A stretch of DNA of 64,000 bases from CAYFZR01 sp964347835 [NCBI: uncultured archaeon] (GCA_964347835.1 CAYFZR010000050.1:11212-75211); one strand, 5' to 3'; counted from the stretch's first letter, positions 16,293 to 25,137 are shown. Program-made: numbers and translations. Notes: generated by a model from the sequence alone, not told the origin.

Positions 16293-17640
16293 TTTTCTTC
16301 GTGGAGGGTTTATCCTCCTCTTCAATAATCTTTTTGTGAGGGTAGGCGGATACGCATATAGGATTTTGACTGCCAACCTCCTCGAAATATCACAATATGG
16401 TATACTTTCTCTCGCTCTACCAATCCAGAGCGGGCTTCTGCTCGTCACATCAGGGGGGGTTGCACCAAGCGTTGCAAAATATATTGCAGAGGGAAAGGAT
16501 GTCCTAAAATCTTCTTTTGTCTTTTTTACCTTAGCCTCCTCAGTTATTACTATTTTTTTGATTATTTTAGTATTTCTTTTTTCTCCATTTGGAGAGGAGG
16601 CGAGAATTCCCCTTATTATTGCATCCCTCGCAATCCCATTCGGAGTTTTAATATCTGTTTTGACGGGTAATTTTCAGGGTGAAAGAAAATACGGTAGAAT
16701 GTGTTTTGTTTTGTCCTTTGAACAAGTGATGCGTATAATACTGGCATTACTCCTTATAGGATTAGGTGCAACAGGAGCGATATTGGGATCTACATTAGGT
16801 TTCGTGGTATCATTATTTTTAGCCTTTATACTAATGCCTTTCAGACCGAGTTTTGGAAAAGAATATAAAGAGGTGGTGCTATTTTCCATTCCTGCCTCTT
16901 TAACAGCAATAGGAGCCTTCCTTCTGTATAATATCGACACTCTCTGCTTAGGATGGTTGGACACATACAGAAATGTTGGACTGTACAATGCTGCAAGCCC
17001 TACTGCAAGAATCGTTATCGGAATCTCAGTAGCTGCTTCTGCTTCTCTGCTCCCCCTAATGGCATCATCAGACCAAAAAGAAATTTATTGGAGACAATCG
17101 CAGAGATTTACAACCTTTTTTTTATTTCCTGCTACAGGAATTCTGATATCAATGCCAGAATGGATATTAAAACTTCTTTTTAAAGACGAGTTTGTTCTTG
17201 CAAAGAATTCTTTAATTATTTTAGCGGTTGGGATGTTTTTCTTTGCACTTTATACCCTTTCGACAAGCGTCTTTCAGGGATTGGGAATGCCAAGTATCCC
17301 TATGTATATCTTATTGGTCTCGGCAATTCTAGATATTATCCTCAACGTTATCTTGATACCGATTTACCATATAAACGGCGCTTCGATGTCAACCTCAATT
17401 TCTTGCGTCTACGCATTCTTTATGAGTATTCTCTTCCTTAGATCATTTGGATTCAAATTCGAGATAAAAATAATATTGCGTGCTTTCTTTGCGGTTCTTA
17501 TCCCTCTTTTCTTATGGTATCACCTTCAAGGTTTTTTAGGACTTTTACTTGGATTTTTGCTTTATACTTCTTCTTTCGTTCTGATTAAAGGTGTAACCAA
17601 AGATGAAATTGACCTTCTTTTAAAATGGTTACGTGCTTAA
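16213..17640 (+). CDS. MATE/Wzx-type polysaccharide flippase
   Basis: A polytopic membrane protein of about 475 residues with 12-14 hydrophobic segments, related to RfbX/Wzx and the MviN/MATE group. It starts FLRGGFILLFNNLFVRVGGY and contains LLEISQYGILSLALPIQSGL, FGVLISVLTGNFQGERKYG and VFQGLGMPSIPMYILL. It probably flips lipid-linked oligosaccharides or a related lipid. In-frame starts are TTG 16192, TTG 16207 and ATG 16213; I chose the ATG. All overlap the end of ilvE by 80-100 bases, which is unusual, but the conserved N-terminal helix requires a start here. Confidence 0.78.
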   Translation: MENQGKSQRGYFRDLENSHRLRESRFDFLRGGFILLFNNLFVRVGGYAYRILTANLLEISQYGILSLALPIQSGLLLVTSGGVAPSVAKYIAEGKDVLKSSFVFFTLASSVITIFLIILVFLFSPFGEEARIPLIIASLAIPFGVLISVLTGNFQGERKYGRMCFVLSFEQVMRIILALLLIGLGATGAILGSTLGFVVSLFLAFILMPFRPSFGKEYKEVVLFSIPASLTAIGAFLLYNIDTLCLGWLDTYRNVGLYNAASPTARIVIGISVAASASLLPLMASSDQKEIYWRQSQRFTTFFLFPATGILISMPEWILKLLFKDEFVLAKNSLIILAVGMFFFALYTLSTSVFQGLGMPSIPMYILLVSAILDIILNVILIPIYHINGASMSTSISCVYAFFMSILFLRSFGFKFEIKIILRAFFAVLIPLFLWYHLQGFLGLLLGFLLYTSSFVLIKGVTKDEIDLLLKWLRA

Positions 17641-17766
17641 CAAAATTAGTTTAACTGAAGATTTATAAGTTGCATAAATGATCGAAGTATGGCAAAAACG
17701 TTTACCCAAGAGATATATATTATTATAATAAAGTAAATGATTAAGAAATTAAGTGAAGTGAGAAAA

Positions 17767-18234
17767 ATGGCTGTTAAAGAAGAACTCAAAACCTGTGAGG
17801 CGAAACTAAATGCTCTTACCATTCTGGCTGGAGGCCTCTCAAGGTCTATGGAAGCAATAATGGGTAAGGGCGGAAGAGCGGTTGCTTATAAAATGGGGAG
17901 AGATGGCGGGAAGAGAATGGCAAATAAGATCGGTAAAGCAGGAAACATAAACGAAGCCATAGAGAAGCTCACGAGCGAGATTGGAGATCTCTATAATATC
18001 GAGATAAAAGAAGACGGAGGAGAGATTGAATTAACTACAAACTACTGTTACATAAGAGAGGTAATAAAAAAGAGACAGGCAGTAGGGCTTAAACCTGCCG
18101 GAACTCTATGTAGAGTGACTCGCGGCTATTTAGAGAGCGTCATAGAAGAAATGACCGGAAAAAAAGTTCGACTTAAGCTATTAGAAGCGGACTTAGACAA
18201 AGACTTTTGTAAAATAGTGCTAAAGCAGCTTTAG
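17767..18234 (+). CDS. V4R-related small protein
   Basis: A 155-residue soluble protein. The segment GGRAVAYKMGRDGGKRMANKI, an alpha/beta stretch, then NYCYIREVIKKRQAVGLKPAGTLC and a final DKDFCKIVLKQL follow the layout of V4R (4-vinyl reductase) small-molecule-binding domains, which end in a Cys-containing beta strand. It resembles the second V4R domain of the protein at 23172-24149. ATG 17767 follows AAGTGAAGTGAG and is preferred to ATG 17737. An AGATATATATTAT TATA region precedes it near 17715. Its last 15 bases overlap the end of the convergent radical SAM gene. Ligand unknown. Confidence 0.62.
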   Translation: MAVKEELKTCEAKLNALTILAGGLSRSMEAIMGKGGRAVAYKMGRDGGKRMANKIGKAGNINEAIEKLTSEIGDLYNIEIKEDGGEIELTTNYCYIREVIKKRQAVGLKPAGTLCRVTRGYLESVIEEMTGKKVRLKLLEADLDKDFCKIVLKQL

Positions 18235-19266
18235 CGGTATTCTCTCAATCTCTAACCTATCAAAGGTTGGATGCTCCTTCACTATCGCTACTTCACAATC
18301 CAATAGGAGTTCAGAAAGATGCTCGGCAATATACCACGAGGTTTCAATCCTTTTCTTGGATTCATCTAAATGAAACATATCCTCTGGAATAGAGTATTCG
18401 AAAATCAACTTTTTTAAAACGACTTTTAAATCTTTACTCGATTTTGGATAAATTATTCCTTTAATCAGAAGGCCTTCTTCGGTAATCTCTTCATACTTCT
18501 TCTTAACGTTTTTTGCCCTTCTTAAAAATCTGTTCTTCAGTTGAACCGAATCTTTTATACGAGAAGCACAAAGATGTGCGTTAAATCCTTCCAGATTATT
18601 TAAGATTTCCATCGCTTTTTCAAAACTTCCTTTTATGGCATTTGATGAATCATTGAGTAACTCATAATTTTTTAGATGCGGTGCATTTGTCTCTGAGAGT
18701 TCTAATTCATTTATGTTTATGAAAGAATATCCTGAATTAGGCAGATATTCTATTAAAGCCGTGTAGTCTTTATCTGGAATTGCCGGTATCTCTATCCCAG
18801 TATATAGATATTTTGTCACCCATTCGAGACTCATTAATTGTTCTAATTCAGCATTAATCCTCAGTTCATCCAATCCTGCGCCGGCAAGAAGTTCAGCCCG
18901 CTCAGGATTTAAAAGATCGCCAGATGTATAAAGATGGATGTGGTGTTTGCCAAAATCCCTTTTTAGAAGTTTTATCATCTTCAGAGTTCTGTCAAATACC
19001 AGTAACGGCTCGCCTCCTGTTATCCCTGTTCCCTTAGCCTTAATCAACTTTGCCTCGTCTATTATGTCGTTATATGATAGGACTTTTCTTTCGTTTGCCC
19101 ACATTACGTCTTCTTCTCTTCTCTTTTTTGAGACAGGACAGTAGTAGCAGTGTTTATGGCACATCCCTGTGATAAAAAGTACTAACTTGGCGCCCTTCAA
19201 ACAAAGTCTACAGCCTTCAGACATCTTCCCTTTTAGAGTGGTACCATACCTGGTCTTCATATTCAT
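18220..19266 (-). CDS. Radical SAM protein (COG2108-like)
   Basis: A radical SAM enzyme of about 348 residues. The cluster motif is CHKHCYYC near residue 37 (CxxxCxxC), preceded by CRLCLKGAKLVLFITG and followed by GTGITGGEPLLVFDRT, the SAM-binding GGE motif. The overall pattern matches the archaeal COG2108 group related to pyruvate formate-lyase activating enzymes, whose substrate is unknown. A TATA box at 19281-19291 is about 20-26 bases upstream of the ATGs at 19266 and 19260, so a short or absent leader is likely and the in-frame TTG at 19302 is excluded. Confidence 0.82.
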   Translation of the reverse strand: MNMKTRYGTTLKGKMSEGCRLCLKGAKLVLFITGMCHKHCYYCPVSKKRREEDVMWANERKVLSYNDIIDEAKLIKAKGTGITGGEPLLVFDRTLKMIKLLKRDFGKHHIHLYTSGDLLNPERAELLAGAGLDELRINAELEQLMSLEWVTKYLYTGIEIPAIPDKDYTALIEYLPNSGYSFININELELSETNAPHLKNYELLNDSSNAIKGSFEKAMEILNNLEGFNAHLCASRIKDSVQLKNRFLRRAKNVKKKYEEITEEGLLIKGIIYPKSSKDLKVVLKKLIFEYSIPEDMFHLDESKKRIETSWYIAEHLSELLLDCEVAIVKEHPTFDRLEIERIPLKLL

Positions 19267-19280
19267 CCAATAGAAGGGAG

Positions 19281-19310
19281 TATTATATAAAGAAGGGGGC
19301 AATCGCCCCC
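19281..19310 (-). promoter_or_regulatory. TATA box with adjoining GC hairpin upstream of the radical SAM gene
   Basis: TTTATATAATA on the minus strand (19281-19291) is the TATA box. Directly upstream, GGGGGC (19295-19300) and GCCCCC (19305-19310) form a perfect six-pair palindrome around AATC, placed where BRE or an activator site would be. Confidence 0.5.
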
Positions 19311-19386
19311 TCTCTACACCCCCATATAATATTTAGAGTAGAAAACAATTCACTCGGTACTGTTAATAAAATATCTTTCTTTTGAT

Positions 19387-19407
19387 CGAACTTTTTTTAA
19401 AAGTTCG
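19387..19407 (-). terminator. Hairpin downstream of a DUF2226-type gene
   Basis: CGAACTTTT and AAAAGTTCG form nine perfect pairs around TTT, about 45 bases after the minus-strand stop at 19451. A second weak palindrome, ATGGAA/TTCCAT, lies nearer the gene. The 140 bases from 19311 to 19450 hold nothing else I recognise. Confidence 0.45.
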
Positions 19408-19450
19408 TTGCGGATGGAATGAGCCACGTTCCATAGCGAGCCACGCTGTA

Positions 19451-20233
19451 TTACTCTTCATCTTCTTTAAAATTCTTTAATATACGGTCTATTACTTTTT
19501 TTTCAGGATCTTTGAGGCGATGAGCCTTCAAAAGTAAGTCTCTTGACATGTATACCCTGTGAACTATGTCAAATCCGTCTTCAGTTATGGACATCTCGTT
19601 ATGACTCTTTAAAAATTCAATCAACTCATTTTGTTCCAAAGAAAACATCTCAATTATGCAAGGTCCCAAATTATTCAAAAAGTATTGCAGAGCCTCATCA
19701 GATGTAAAATCTTCCTTTCCAACGACAAAGCATGCCATTGGAGCCCCCTCCTTTGCAATGATATAAAAGTTGTAATCTTCCATGGAGAATTTAGCATATC
19801 CTGATAAAAATTTGGATCCCATCTCAGTCAAAGCATTTCTTAAATCTGGTATTTTAACCTTCTTTTTCTTAACTCGTTTTCCCTTTGGTAATTCAGTCAT
19901 TATTCTAAAACTAGTAAAAAGAGCCTCCAAGTTTAGTTCTTTTATGTATCTTAGTTGGTATGGAGAATATTCAAAAATCGCAAAGTTTGATTTTTCAATG
20001 GACTTTATGTTGTTGAGAGCATCTTTTCCTTTTTTTATTTTTCCCTTGCCTTTTTTATAAGTTGCCCCCACTAAAATTCCGTTTTCAAATATAATGTAAG
20101 ACTCAATATTGTGCGTTGAGATTTTGATGTATCCGTTAAATTTGTCTTTTTGTTTTTCCCTTATTAACGTATCAATCTCAACTTCATTCTGAGAAAATGA
20201 TGAGATTAAAGTTCCCTCTTTTGGTAGTATCAT
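19451..20233 (-). CDS. DUF2226-like archaeal protein
   Basis: A 260-residue soluble protein. It begins MILPKEGTLI and continues with KFNGYIKISTHNIESYIIFE and NGILVGATYKKGKG, the layout of archaeal DUF2226 proteins, which resemble the PatA/DUF4388 fold with a beta strand followed by NG-x-[IL] and small residues. The second half repeats a similar theme (FLSGYAKFSMEDYNFYIIAK, GAPMACFVVG). Function unknown; homologues sit beside roadblock or chemosensory genes. A paralogue is encoded at 24531-24986 next to roadblock and V4R genes, suggesting a shared signalling system. ATG 20233 follows GGGTGGGG. Confidence 0.68.
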   Translation of the reverse strand: MILPKEGTLISSFSQNEVEIDTLIREKQKDKFNGYIKISTHNIESYIIFENGILVGATYKKGKGKIKKGKDALNNIKSIEKSNFAIFEYSPYQLRYIKELNLEALFTSFRIMTELPKGKRVKKKKVKIPDLRNALTEMGSKFLSGYAKFSMEDYNFYIIAKEGAPMACFVVGKEDFTSDEALQYFLNNLGPCIIEMFSLEQNELIEFLKSHNEMSITEDGFDIVHRVYMSRDLLLKAHRLKDPEKKVIDRILKNFKEDEE

Positions 20234-20283
20234 TTTTTTAACCCCACCCAGTTTGGTTATTTGAATGCCTTTATATTAAAATT

Positions 20284-21345
20284 TTAGCCTTTTATTTGGT
20301 ATCTTAATAATGCCGCAATACCTCCAAGGTAAAACAACTTCTCGCCAGCCTCGTGTTCAGAACTAACTATCAATACATTAGAAGAAGTCTTTCTGGCATT
20401 TTCCATCATTTCTTCTATTCTTTTATCTTTTTTCGACCTGAATTCCCTTAATTTCTTATCAGATATGATTAGTTTGTCTACTGCTCCATAATTTATTGCT
20501 TTTTCAACCTCTTCTAAACCATATAAACCAAGACCCGAGTCCTTTCCGATCTCTTCAAGGAGGCTCTCAACTAACTTAAACTCCTTTGTTATACGGGCAT
20601 CTTTCAATATCCTATCTATTGCGCCTCTCTTTATTATTTCATGAACCGCTGACTTGCCCGTGGTGCTTGCAGGCTCCATTTGAGAAATATCGCTCAATTC
20701 CTGGTAATTCTCAGATAAAAACTTTGAAAAACCCTCTCTCGTGAATCCAGGACCGCAAACTATTAAAGAATCTGTTTTTATTTCGATTATCTTATTCGCT
20801 ATTTCCCGGAAAAATCTTTTTTTTTCGCTTGAAAAAATCTTATCATCCATCCTCTTGCTAAGACCCGAGTATATTGTTCCCAACGAGTCAATACCGTACT
20901 GCCTTAAAATAAAAATCTCAGCCTCGCTTTCGTCTATGGTTACTACCATTACTAAAGGTCTTGTTACCTCCTTCTCTGCCTCTTTAAGTCTTTCTAATTG
21001 ATCCTTTTTCCATGATTTCTCTACTGTAATGACTGTCTTTTCAACGACATCTAAGGTGTGGTGCTTACTCAAGTCTATACCGTGTTCTATTATCCCTAGG
21101 ATTCTTAGCCTGTTTGAATGGGGGTGGAACTCAACATTCTTAACCCTTACTCCAAGGTAAACTGGTTTTTTTTCTGGTCTTTCGCTTCTTATCTTATTTT
21201 TCAGGACTTCTTGATCTCTGCGATAAGACTTTGAAAAAACTAGATCTTCATCTTCAATAATATTTTGTAAATGCCATAGATCATTTAAAGTATCTACTCT
21301 GAGTTTAATTTTCCCTTTTTTCAAATCTCTGTGAAGTATTTTCAT
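20284..21345 (-). CDS. pelA: mRNA surveillance protein pelota
   Basis: Archaeal Pelota (353 residues) is the eRF1-like factor that recognises stalled ribosomes and, with aEF1A and ABCE1, splits them. It has the N-terminal Sm-like domain (MKILHRDLKKGKIKLRVDTL, DDLWHLQNI-type NDLWHLQNII), the basic VRVKNVEFHPHSNRLRILG block, then domains 2 and 3 with VVTIDESEAEIFILRQYGI, LIVCGPGFTREGFSKFL and KLIISDKKLREF. The GGQ loop of eRF1 is absent, as expected. GATGGTG precedes the ATG. ABCE1 lies 6 kb away. Confidence 0.95.
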   Translation of the reverse strand: MKILHRDLKKGKIKLRVDTLNDLWHLQNIIEDEDLVFSKSYRRDQEVLKNKIRSERPEKKPVYLGVRVKNVEFHPHSNRLRILGIIEHGIDLSKHHTLDVVEKTVITVEKSWKKDQLERLKEAEKEVTRPLVMVVTIDESEAEIFILRQYGIDSLGTIYSGLSKRMDDKIFSSEKKRFFREIANKIIEIKTDSLIVCGPGFTREGFSKFLSENYQELSDISQMEPASTTGKSAVHEIIKRGAIDRILKDARITKEFKLVESLLEEIGKDSGLGLYGLEEVEKAINYGAVDKLIISDKKLREFRSKKDKRIEEMMENARKTSSNVLIVSSEHEAGEKLFYLGGIAALLRYQIKG

Positions 21346-21403
21346 ACGGGCACCATCGAAATCTATATTTAGTCTTATAATAATCTTCTCAGGTGGGTCA
21401 CTT

Positions 21404-21703
21404 ATGGACGAGTGTTCTATAAATATTAAAAATGATGCTAAGAATTTGATTGAAAGATTTAAAAAATCAATGGGTGAGGTTCCTTTTAACCTTTATGCAA
21501 CGGTTAACATCGAAATAGTCTGGAAAGAAGGAGATATTCACAATTGCATCTTAACCATAGATGCATGTGATCCCGATGAACTAGAGTCTATATCCGAGAA
21601 ATTAATTTCTTCTATCTCGGGTAAAATCATTTTTTATGAGGTTTTCATAGAGTATTATGACGAAAAAACAGATAACTACATGGAATTCAGACTCCAAGAT
21701 TGA
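21404..21703 (+). CDS. Hypothetical 99-residue acidic protein
   Basis: I do not recognise this protein. It has 99 residues, is acidic, and seems to be an alpha/beta fold: helix NDAKNLIERFKKSMG, strands FNLYATVNIEIVW and NCILTIDACD, helix ELESISEKLISSI, strands KIIFYEVFIEYYD. There are no membrane segments. AGGTGGG is six bases before the ATG. It is divergent from pelota across 58 bases and is followed by trpB2 after 100 bases. Confidence 0.7.
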   Translation: MDECSINIKNDAKNLIERFKKSMGEVPFNLYATVNIEIVWKEGDIHNCILTIDACDPDELESISEKLISSISGKIIFYEVFIEYYDEKTDNYMEFRLQD

Positions 21704-21805
21704 AGCTCAGTTTCGTGATATATAGGAAGTACAGAAATGTACTCAAAACACTTAAATATTACACTGTACTACATAAATGGACATCGAATAAAGGAGGGGA
21801 GAGAA

Positions 21806-23134
21806 ATGTCAAACGTTACTCTATCAATAGATGAAATGCCAAGGAAGTGGTACAACATTCTTCCTGATCTCCCAAGACCTCTAGATCCCCCCAAAGATCC
21901 TGAGGAAGGTCCATCTAGAATGGCTAATTTACCCAAAATCTTTCCACAAGCACTATTGGGTCAAGAAATGAGCATGGATCCGTATATTGATATACCAGAA
22001 GAAATAGTGGAGATTTACTACAAAATAGGACGACCTACACCTCTTTATAGGGCAACAAGATTGGAAAAATTCCTAAACACACCTGCAAAGATATATCTCA
22101 AGAGAGAGGATCTTTCTCCTACTGGAAGTCATAAATCAAATACTGCCGTTGCACAAGCATTTTACGGAATGAAAGAAGGAGCAGAAAGATTAACAACAGA
22201 AACAGGTGCAGGCCAATGGGGTTCTGCGCTTGCTTTAGGATGCGCCCTCTTCGATCTTGAGTGTTTGGTTTATATGGTAAGAGTAAGTTATGAGCAAAAA
22301 CCCTACCGAAGGATCGTAATGCAACTATACGGAGCAGATGTTGTCCCGTCTCCCAGCGATAAAACAGAGTCAGGAAGAAATATCTTGGCAGAAAATCCTG
22401 ATCATCCAGGATCTTTGGGTATTGCTATCAGCGAAGCCGTAGAAACAGCCATAAATCACGATGGAACATTCTACTCTCTTGGAAGCGTGTTAAACCATGT
22501 GTTGCTTCACCAAACAGTCATTGGACAAGAAGTGATAAAACAATTTGAAATCCTCGATGAGATTCCTGATTTCATGGCAGGCTGCGTAGGAGGAGGAAGC
22601 AACTTCTCAGGATTTATGTTTCCAATGATAGGTAAAAAACTAAGAGGAGAATACGATGAGACAACGTTTATGGCGGTTGAGCCTAAAGCCGTGCCAACCC
22701 TTACGGGTGAAAAGGATTCCTTATCTCAATACAGGTATGATCACGGAGATACAGCGACCTTCACTCCTTTGCTGATGATGTACACGCTTGGTCATGATTT
22801 TGTACCGCCGCCGATACATAGCGGTGGGCTAAGATACCATGGCGATGCTCCACTTTTATGTTTGCTCGTAAAGGAAGATTTAGTCGAGGCCAAGGCATAT
22901 CATCAGACCGATATATTCAGAGCAGGTCAAATACTGGCAAAGACAGAAGGGTTAGTTACAGCCCCGGAAACTTGTCATTCACTCGCGGCTGCCATAGACG
23001 AGGCAAGAGAGGCAAAAAAGACAGGAGAAGAAAAAGTTATAGTCTATAACCATTCTGGACACGGATTGCTTGATCTCGGTGGATACGATGATTTCCTTTC
23101 TGGAAAATTAAAAGACTACGAGCCTACCAAGTAA
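21806..23134 (+). CDS. trpB2: TrpB2-type tryptophan synthase beta chain
   Basis: A 442-residue PLP enzyme of the TrpB2 group (COG1350), longer than TrpB1 by an N-terminal extension and inner inserts. [20 protein letters not shown] carries the PLP lysine, [19 protein letters not shown] follows, [17 protein letters not shown] is the phosphate-binding loop, and [20 protein letters not shown] closes the protein. TrpB2 enzymes condense indole or phosphoserine/serine and indole, often without TrpA. No other trp gene is nearby. AAAGGAGGGGAG directly before ATG 21806 fixes the start; the frame is open further upstream but without a signal. Confidence 0.93.
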   Translation: MSNVTLSIDEMPRKWYNILPDLPRPLDPPKDPEEGPSRMANLPKIFPQALLGQEMSMDPYIDIPEEIVEIYYKIGRPTPLYRATRLEKFLNTPAKIYLKREDLSPTGSHKSNTAVAQAFYGMKEGAERLTTETGAGQWGSALALGCALFDLECLVYMVRVSYEQKPYRRIVMQLYGADVVPSPSDKTESGRNILAENPDHPGSLGIAISEAVETAINHDGTFYSLGSVLNHVLLHQTVIGQEVIKQFEILDEIPDFMAGCVGGGSNFSGFMFPMIGKKLRGEYDETTFMAVEPKAVPTLTGEKDSLSQYRYDHGDTATFTPLLMMYTLGHDFVPPPIHSGGLRYHGDAPLLCLLVKEDLVEAKAYHQTDIFRAGQILAKTEGLVTAPETCHSLAAAIDEAREAKKTGEEKVIVYNHSGHGLLDLGGYDDFLSGKLKDYEPTK

Positions 23135-23171
23135 ACAACGTGGCTCGCTGCACCCCTATTTTTTATAACTT

Positions 23172-24149
23172 TTATCGATCCAGCTCTACGCTATAAACGC
23201 AAGACTGGTCTCCTTTTTTTGTACAATCAATCTCCTTCACTTTCACATTTTGATCTGTGCTAGTAGACAATGCAGACGCAAAGAAACTTGCATTCCAAAC
23301 ACAGTATCTGGCACCAACCTCTATTCTAGGTATGGTGGAGCAAAGCCAACAGTCTTCTACGACAAGATTATTTCCATCTAGGCTTATTTTGCCCAATCCA
23401 AGGTCATTAGAAGTTTCCGCTAGTTTTGAAATAGCCTCAGGAAGATCGTTTTGCAGTGTTTTGCCCACATTCTGCCCTACTATTATGGCCCCTGTTCTGA
23501 GCACGGATCCTGCTCTCCCTACGCCCAGTTGCCTGACAACAGTGGCTCCAATCATGTGTCCTATGTGAATCGGGCTTTTTATATCCTTGACCTTATTAAA
23601 CGTAGAGAAATAAGTCTTGATGAGTCTGTCAGCGTCTTCCATGGTGTATTCAACAGGTCTTATTAACAAATCCTTTATCCTTTTTGAAGGGGAGAACGTA
23701 AAACTACATTTATCGTCCCCTTTTGCTATACATTCTTCCTCTATAACGCTATAATTCTCACCGGTGTTCTCTTTCAAGATGTACTGGAACAAGATTCTCA
23801 AAGAACTGCACATTGGTTGTTCCATAGAATTTTCGAAACTGATGCACTCATGACAGTCCTTTGAGGTTGCGAGCCCAGACTTTTGGTCGAAGGTTAAGTC
23901 AAATATTTTCAGTACCTCATTAAAATCGGTTTCTGAACTTAAAATGCCGTTTCCAATATTTTCGCTTACCTGTCTTAGAATTGGATGGCAACCTCCACCC
24001 ATATTCTTTATTACGCCAACATAAACCCCTGTATTTACAGCAAGACTTATTTGATCTCCAATCGATCTTGTCTCTTTCTGATTGCAAAATTCAGATAGTT
24101 TCTCGGCTATCTCTTTCATTGCCCCCCCGGATATTTTTTGCCAATCCAT
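23172..24149 (-). CDS. Tandem V4R domain protein
   Basis: A 325-residue soluble protein with two V4R domains. The first ends ECIAKGDDKCSFTFSP (near residue 150), the second ends DCTKKGDQSCVYSVEL at the C-terminus; both have the family's C-x(4-6)-G-[DQ]-x-[SK]-C pattern. The middle has CHECISF and two further Cys. V4R domains bind small hydrophobic or aromatic molecules and regulate partner proteins. It is the last of three closely packed genes with roadblock and DUF2226-type proteins, nine bases after the roadblock stop, and is likely the sensor of that set. Confidence 0.84.
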   Translation of the reverse strand: MDWQKISGGAMKEIAEKLSEFCNQKETRSIGDQISLAVNTGVYVGVIKNMGGGCHPILRQVSENIGNGILSSETDFNEVLKIFDLTFDQKSGLATSKDCHECISFENSMEQPMCSSLRILFQYILKENTGENYSVIEEECIAKGDDKCSFTFSPSKRIKDLLIRPVEYTMEDADRLIKTYFSTFNKVKDIKSPIHIGHMIGATVVRQLGVGRAGSVLRTGAIIVGQNVGKTLQNDLPEAISKLAETSNDLGLGKISLDGNNLVVEDCWLCSTIPRIEVGARYCVWNASFFASALSTSTDQNVKVKEIDCTKKGDQSCVYSVELDR

Positions 24150-24158
24150 AGGGGGGCC

Positions 24159-24515
24159 TCATAACAATGCGCCAAGTTCCGGAACAATTTTATTCATTTG
24201 CATCCTTATATAGCCTAGATTCGCCGAGGTATCGGCAAGTACACCCAAAACAGCAGAATCTTCCACGGAGATTAAGAATACATTTCCATTTGCCCCTTCA
24301 GCTATGACGAACTTCACGGTTCCCTGTTTTAATTCACCAAAAGAAACTGTGAGGGCACCGTAAGAGGCTGAGAGCGTAGCTCCGGCGTCATCCTTACTTA
24401 TGTCCTTTGGCAAAACTTCCGCTATTATAAATCCATCCATGCTTACTAAGAAAGATCCTTTTACGCCAGAGATGTCATTCAACTTCGATATTATCTTCTC
24501 TATCTCGGCTACCAA
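24159..24515 (-). CDS. Roadblock/LC7 domain protein
   Basis: A protein of about 118 residues, essentially a single roadblock/LC7 domain: helix EIEKIISKLNDISGVKGSFL, strand VSMDGFIIAE, helix LSASYGALTVSFGELKQG, strands VKFVIAEGANGNVFLISVED. Such proteins (MglB-like) dimerise and control small GTPases or act as signalling platforms in archaea. The start is not obvious: TTG 24530 contains the GGAGGTG in its own codons, whereas TTG 24515 follows GGAGGTG by six bases and is preferred. No Ras-like GTPase gene is in the window. Confidence 0.88.
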   Translation of the reverse strand: MVAEIEKIISKLNDISGVKGSFLVSMDGFIIAEVLPKDISKDDAGATLSASYGALTVSFGELKQGTVKFVIAEGANGNVFLISVEDSAVLGVLADTSANLGYIRMQMNKIVPELGALL

Positions 24516-24530
24516 TCCATACACCTCCAA

Positions 24531-24986
24531 TTAATAATTACCCAATAATTTATCTATTTCCTCTATGGTAGGTTCTCTTATTCTCAACTTCCTAAGGAGA
24601 GCTTCTCTTTCAGATTCGATTGGACAGAGATCTACCCCCAATCCACCTATCAGATGCTCCTTATAGTATTCGTTTATCAGAGTCACATCCGAGTCAGAAT
24701 ACTTAAATAAGTCTATCTTTATAGCATCCCACTTTCGAGTCGAGAGTTCTTTAATAAAATCAATGCCTTTTCCTTCTTTGTCCTCTCTTAAAAATTTTCC
24801 AACCGCCAAGATTGCTTTTCCGTCATTAAAAACTACTTGACACGCCACTGTCTGATCTGGATTTTTTAGGTAAACATCAACAAGCCCTGTAAATTTCTTG
24901 CATGAAACTTCTTGTAAATATAAAAGCGGGTTACTTTCTTTGATTTCGAGAGATCCTTCTAACTTAACTCCCTTAGGGAGCAACAT
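24531..24986 (-). CDS. DUF2226-like archaeal protein
   Basis: A 151-residue paralogue of the N-terminal half of the protein at 19451-20233: MLLPKGVKLEG, KFTGLVDVYLKNPD, VACQVVFNDGKAILAVGKFL. The ATG at 24986 gives the same MxLPK start and follows GAGGATGG; a TTG at 25001 is in frame upstream. The C-terminal third is helical and acidic (REPTIEEIDKLLGNY). It heads the operon with roadblock and V4R proteins. TATA-like sequences TTTATATATTAAG and CTTTATAACTT lie near 25036 and 25022. Confidence 0.68.
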   Translation of the reverse strand: MLLPKGVKLEGSLEIKESNPLLYLQEVSCKKFTGLVDVYLKNPDQTVACQVVFNDGKAILAVGKFLREDKEGKGIDFIKELSTRKWDAIKIDLFKYSDSDVTLINEYYKEHLIGGLGVDLCPIESEREALLRKLRIREPTIEEIDKLLGNY

Positions 24987-25042
24987 GGAGACCATCCTCA
25001 ATTTTTCGGCTAATTAATTTAAGTTATAAAGGCTTAATATAT

Positions 25043-25067
25043 AAAAATTCTTCCGTGACGAATTTTT
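25043..25067. promoter_or_regulatory. Inverted repeat upstream of the DUF2226/roadblock/V4R promoter
   Basis: AAAAATTC (25043-25050) and GAATTTTT (25060-25067) pair perfectly around a nine-base loop. It lies just upstream of the TATA region of the operon and about 70 bases after the stop of the upstream HTH gene, so it could be an operator or the terminator of rqcH-HTH. Confidence 0.35.
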
Positions 25068-25137
25068 CTAAATAATTTCAAATTTGAGAGTGAAAACATG
25101 ATTATTAACTAAAACTTCCCAGTGAAAAAGTATAAAA

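Noticed and set aside
19421-23150. Shared AGCGAGCCACG at 19434 and, inverted, at 23138
   Set aside because: Eleven bases in two 3' regions may be chance; no longer similarity surrounds them.
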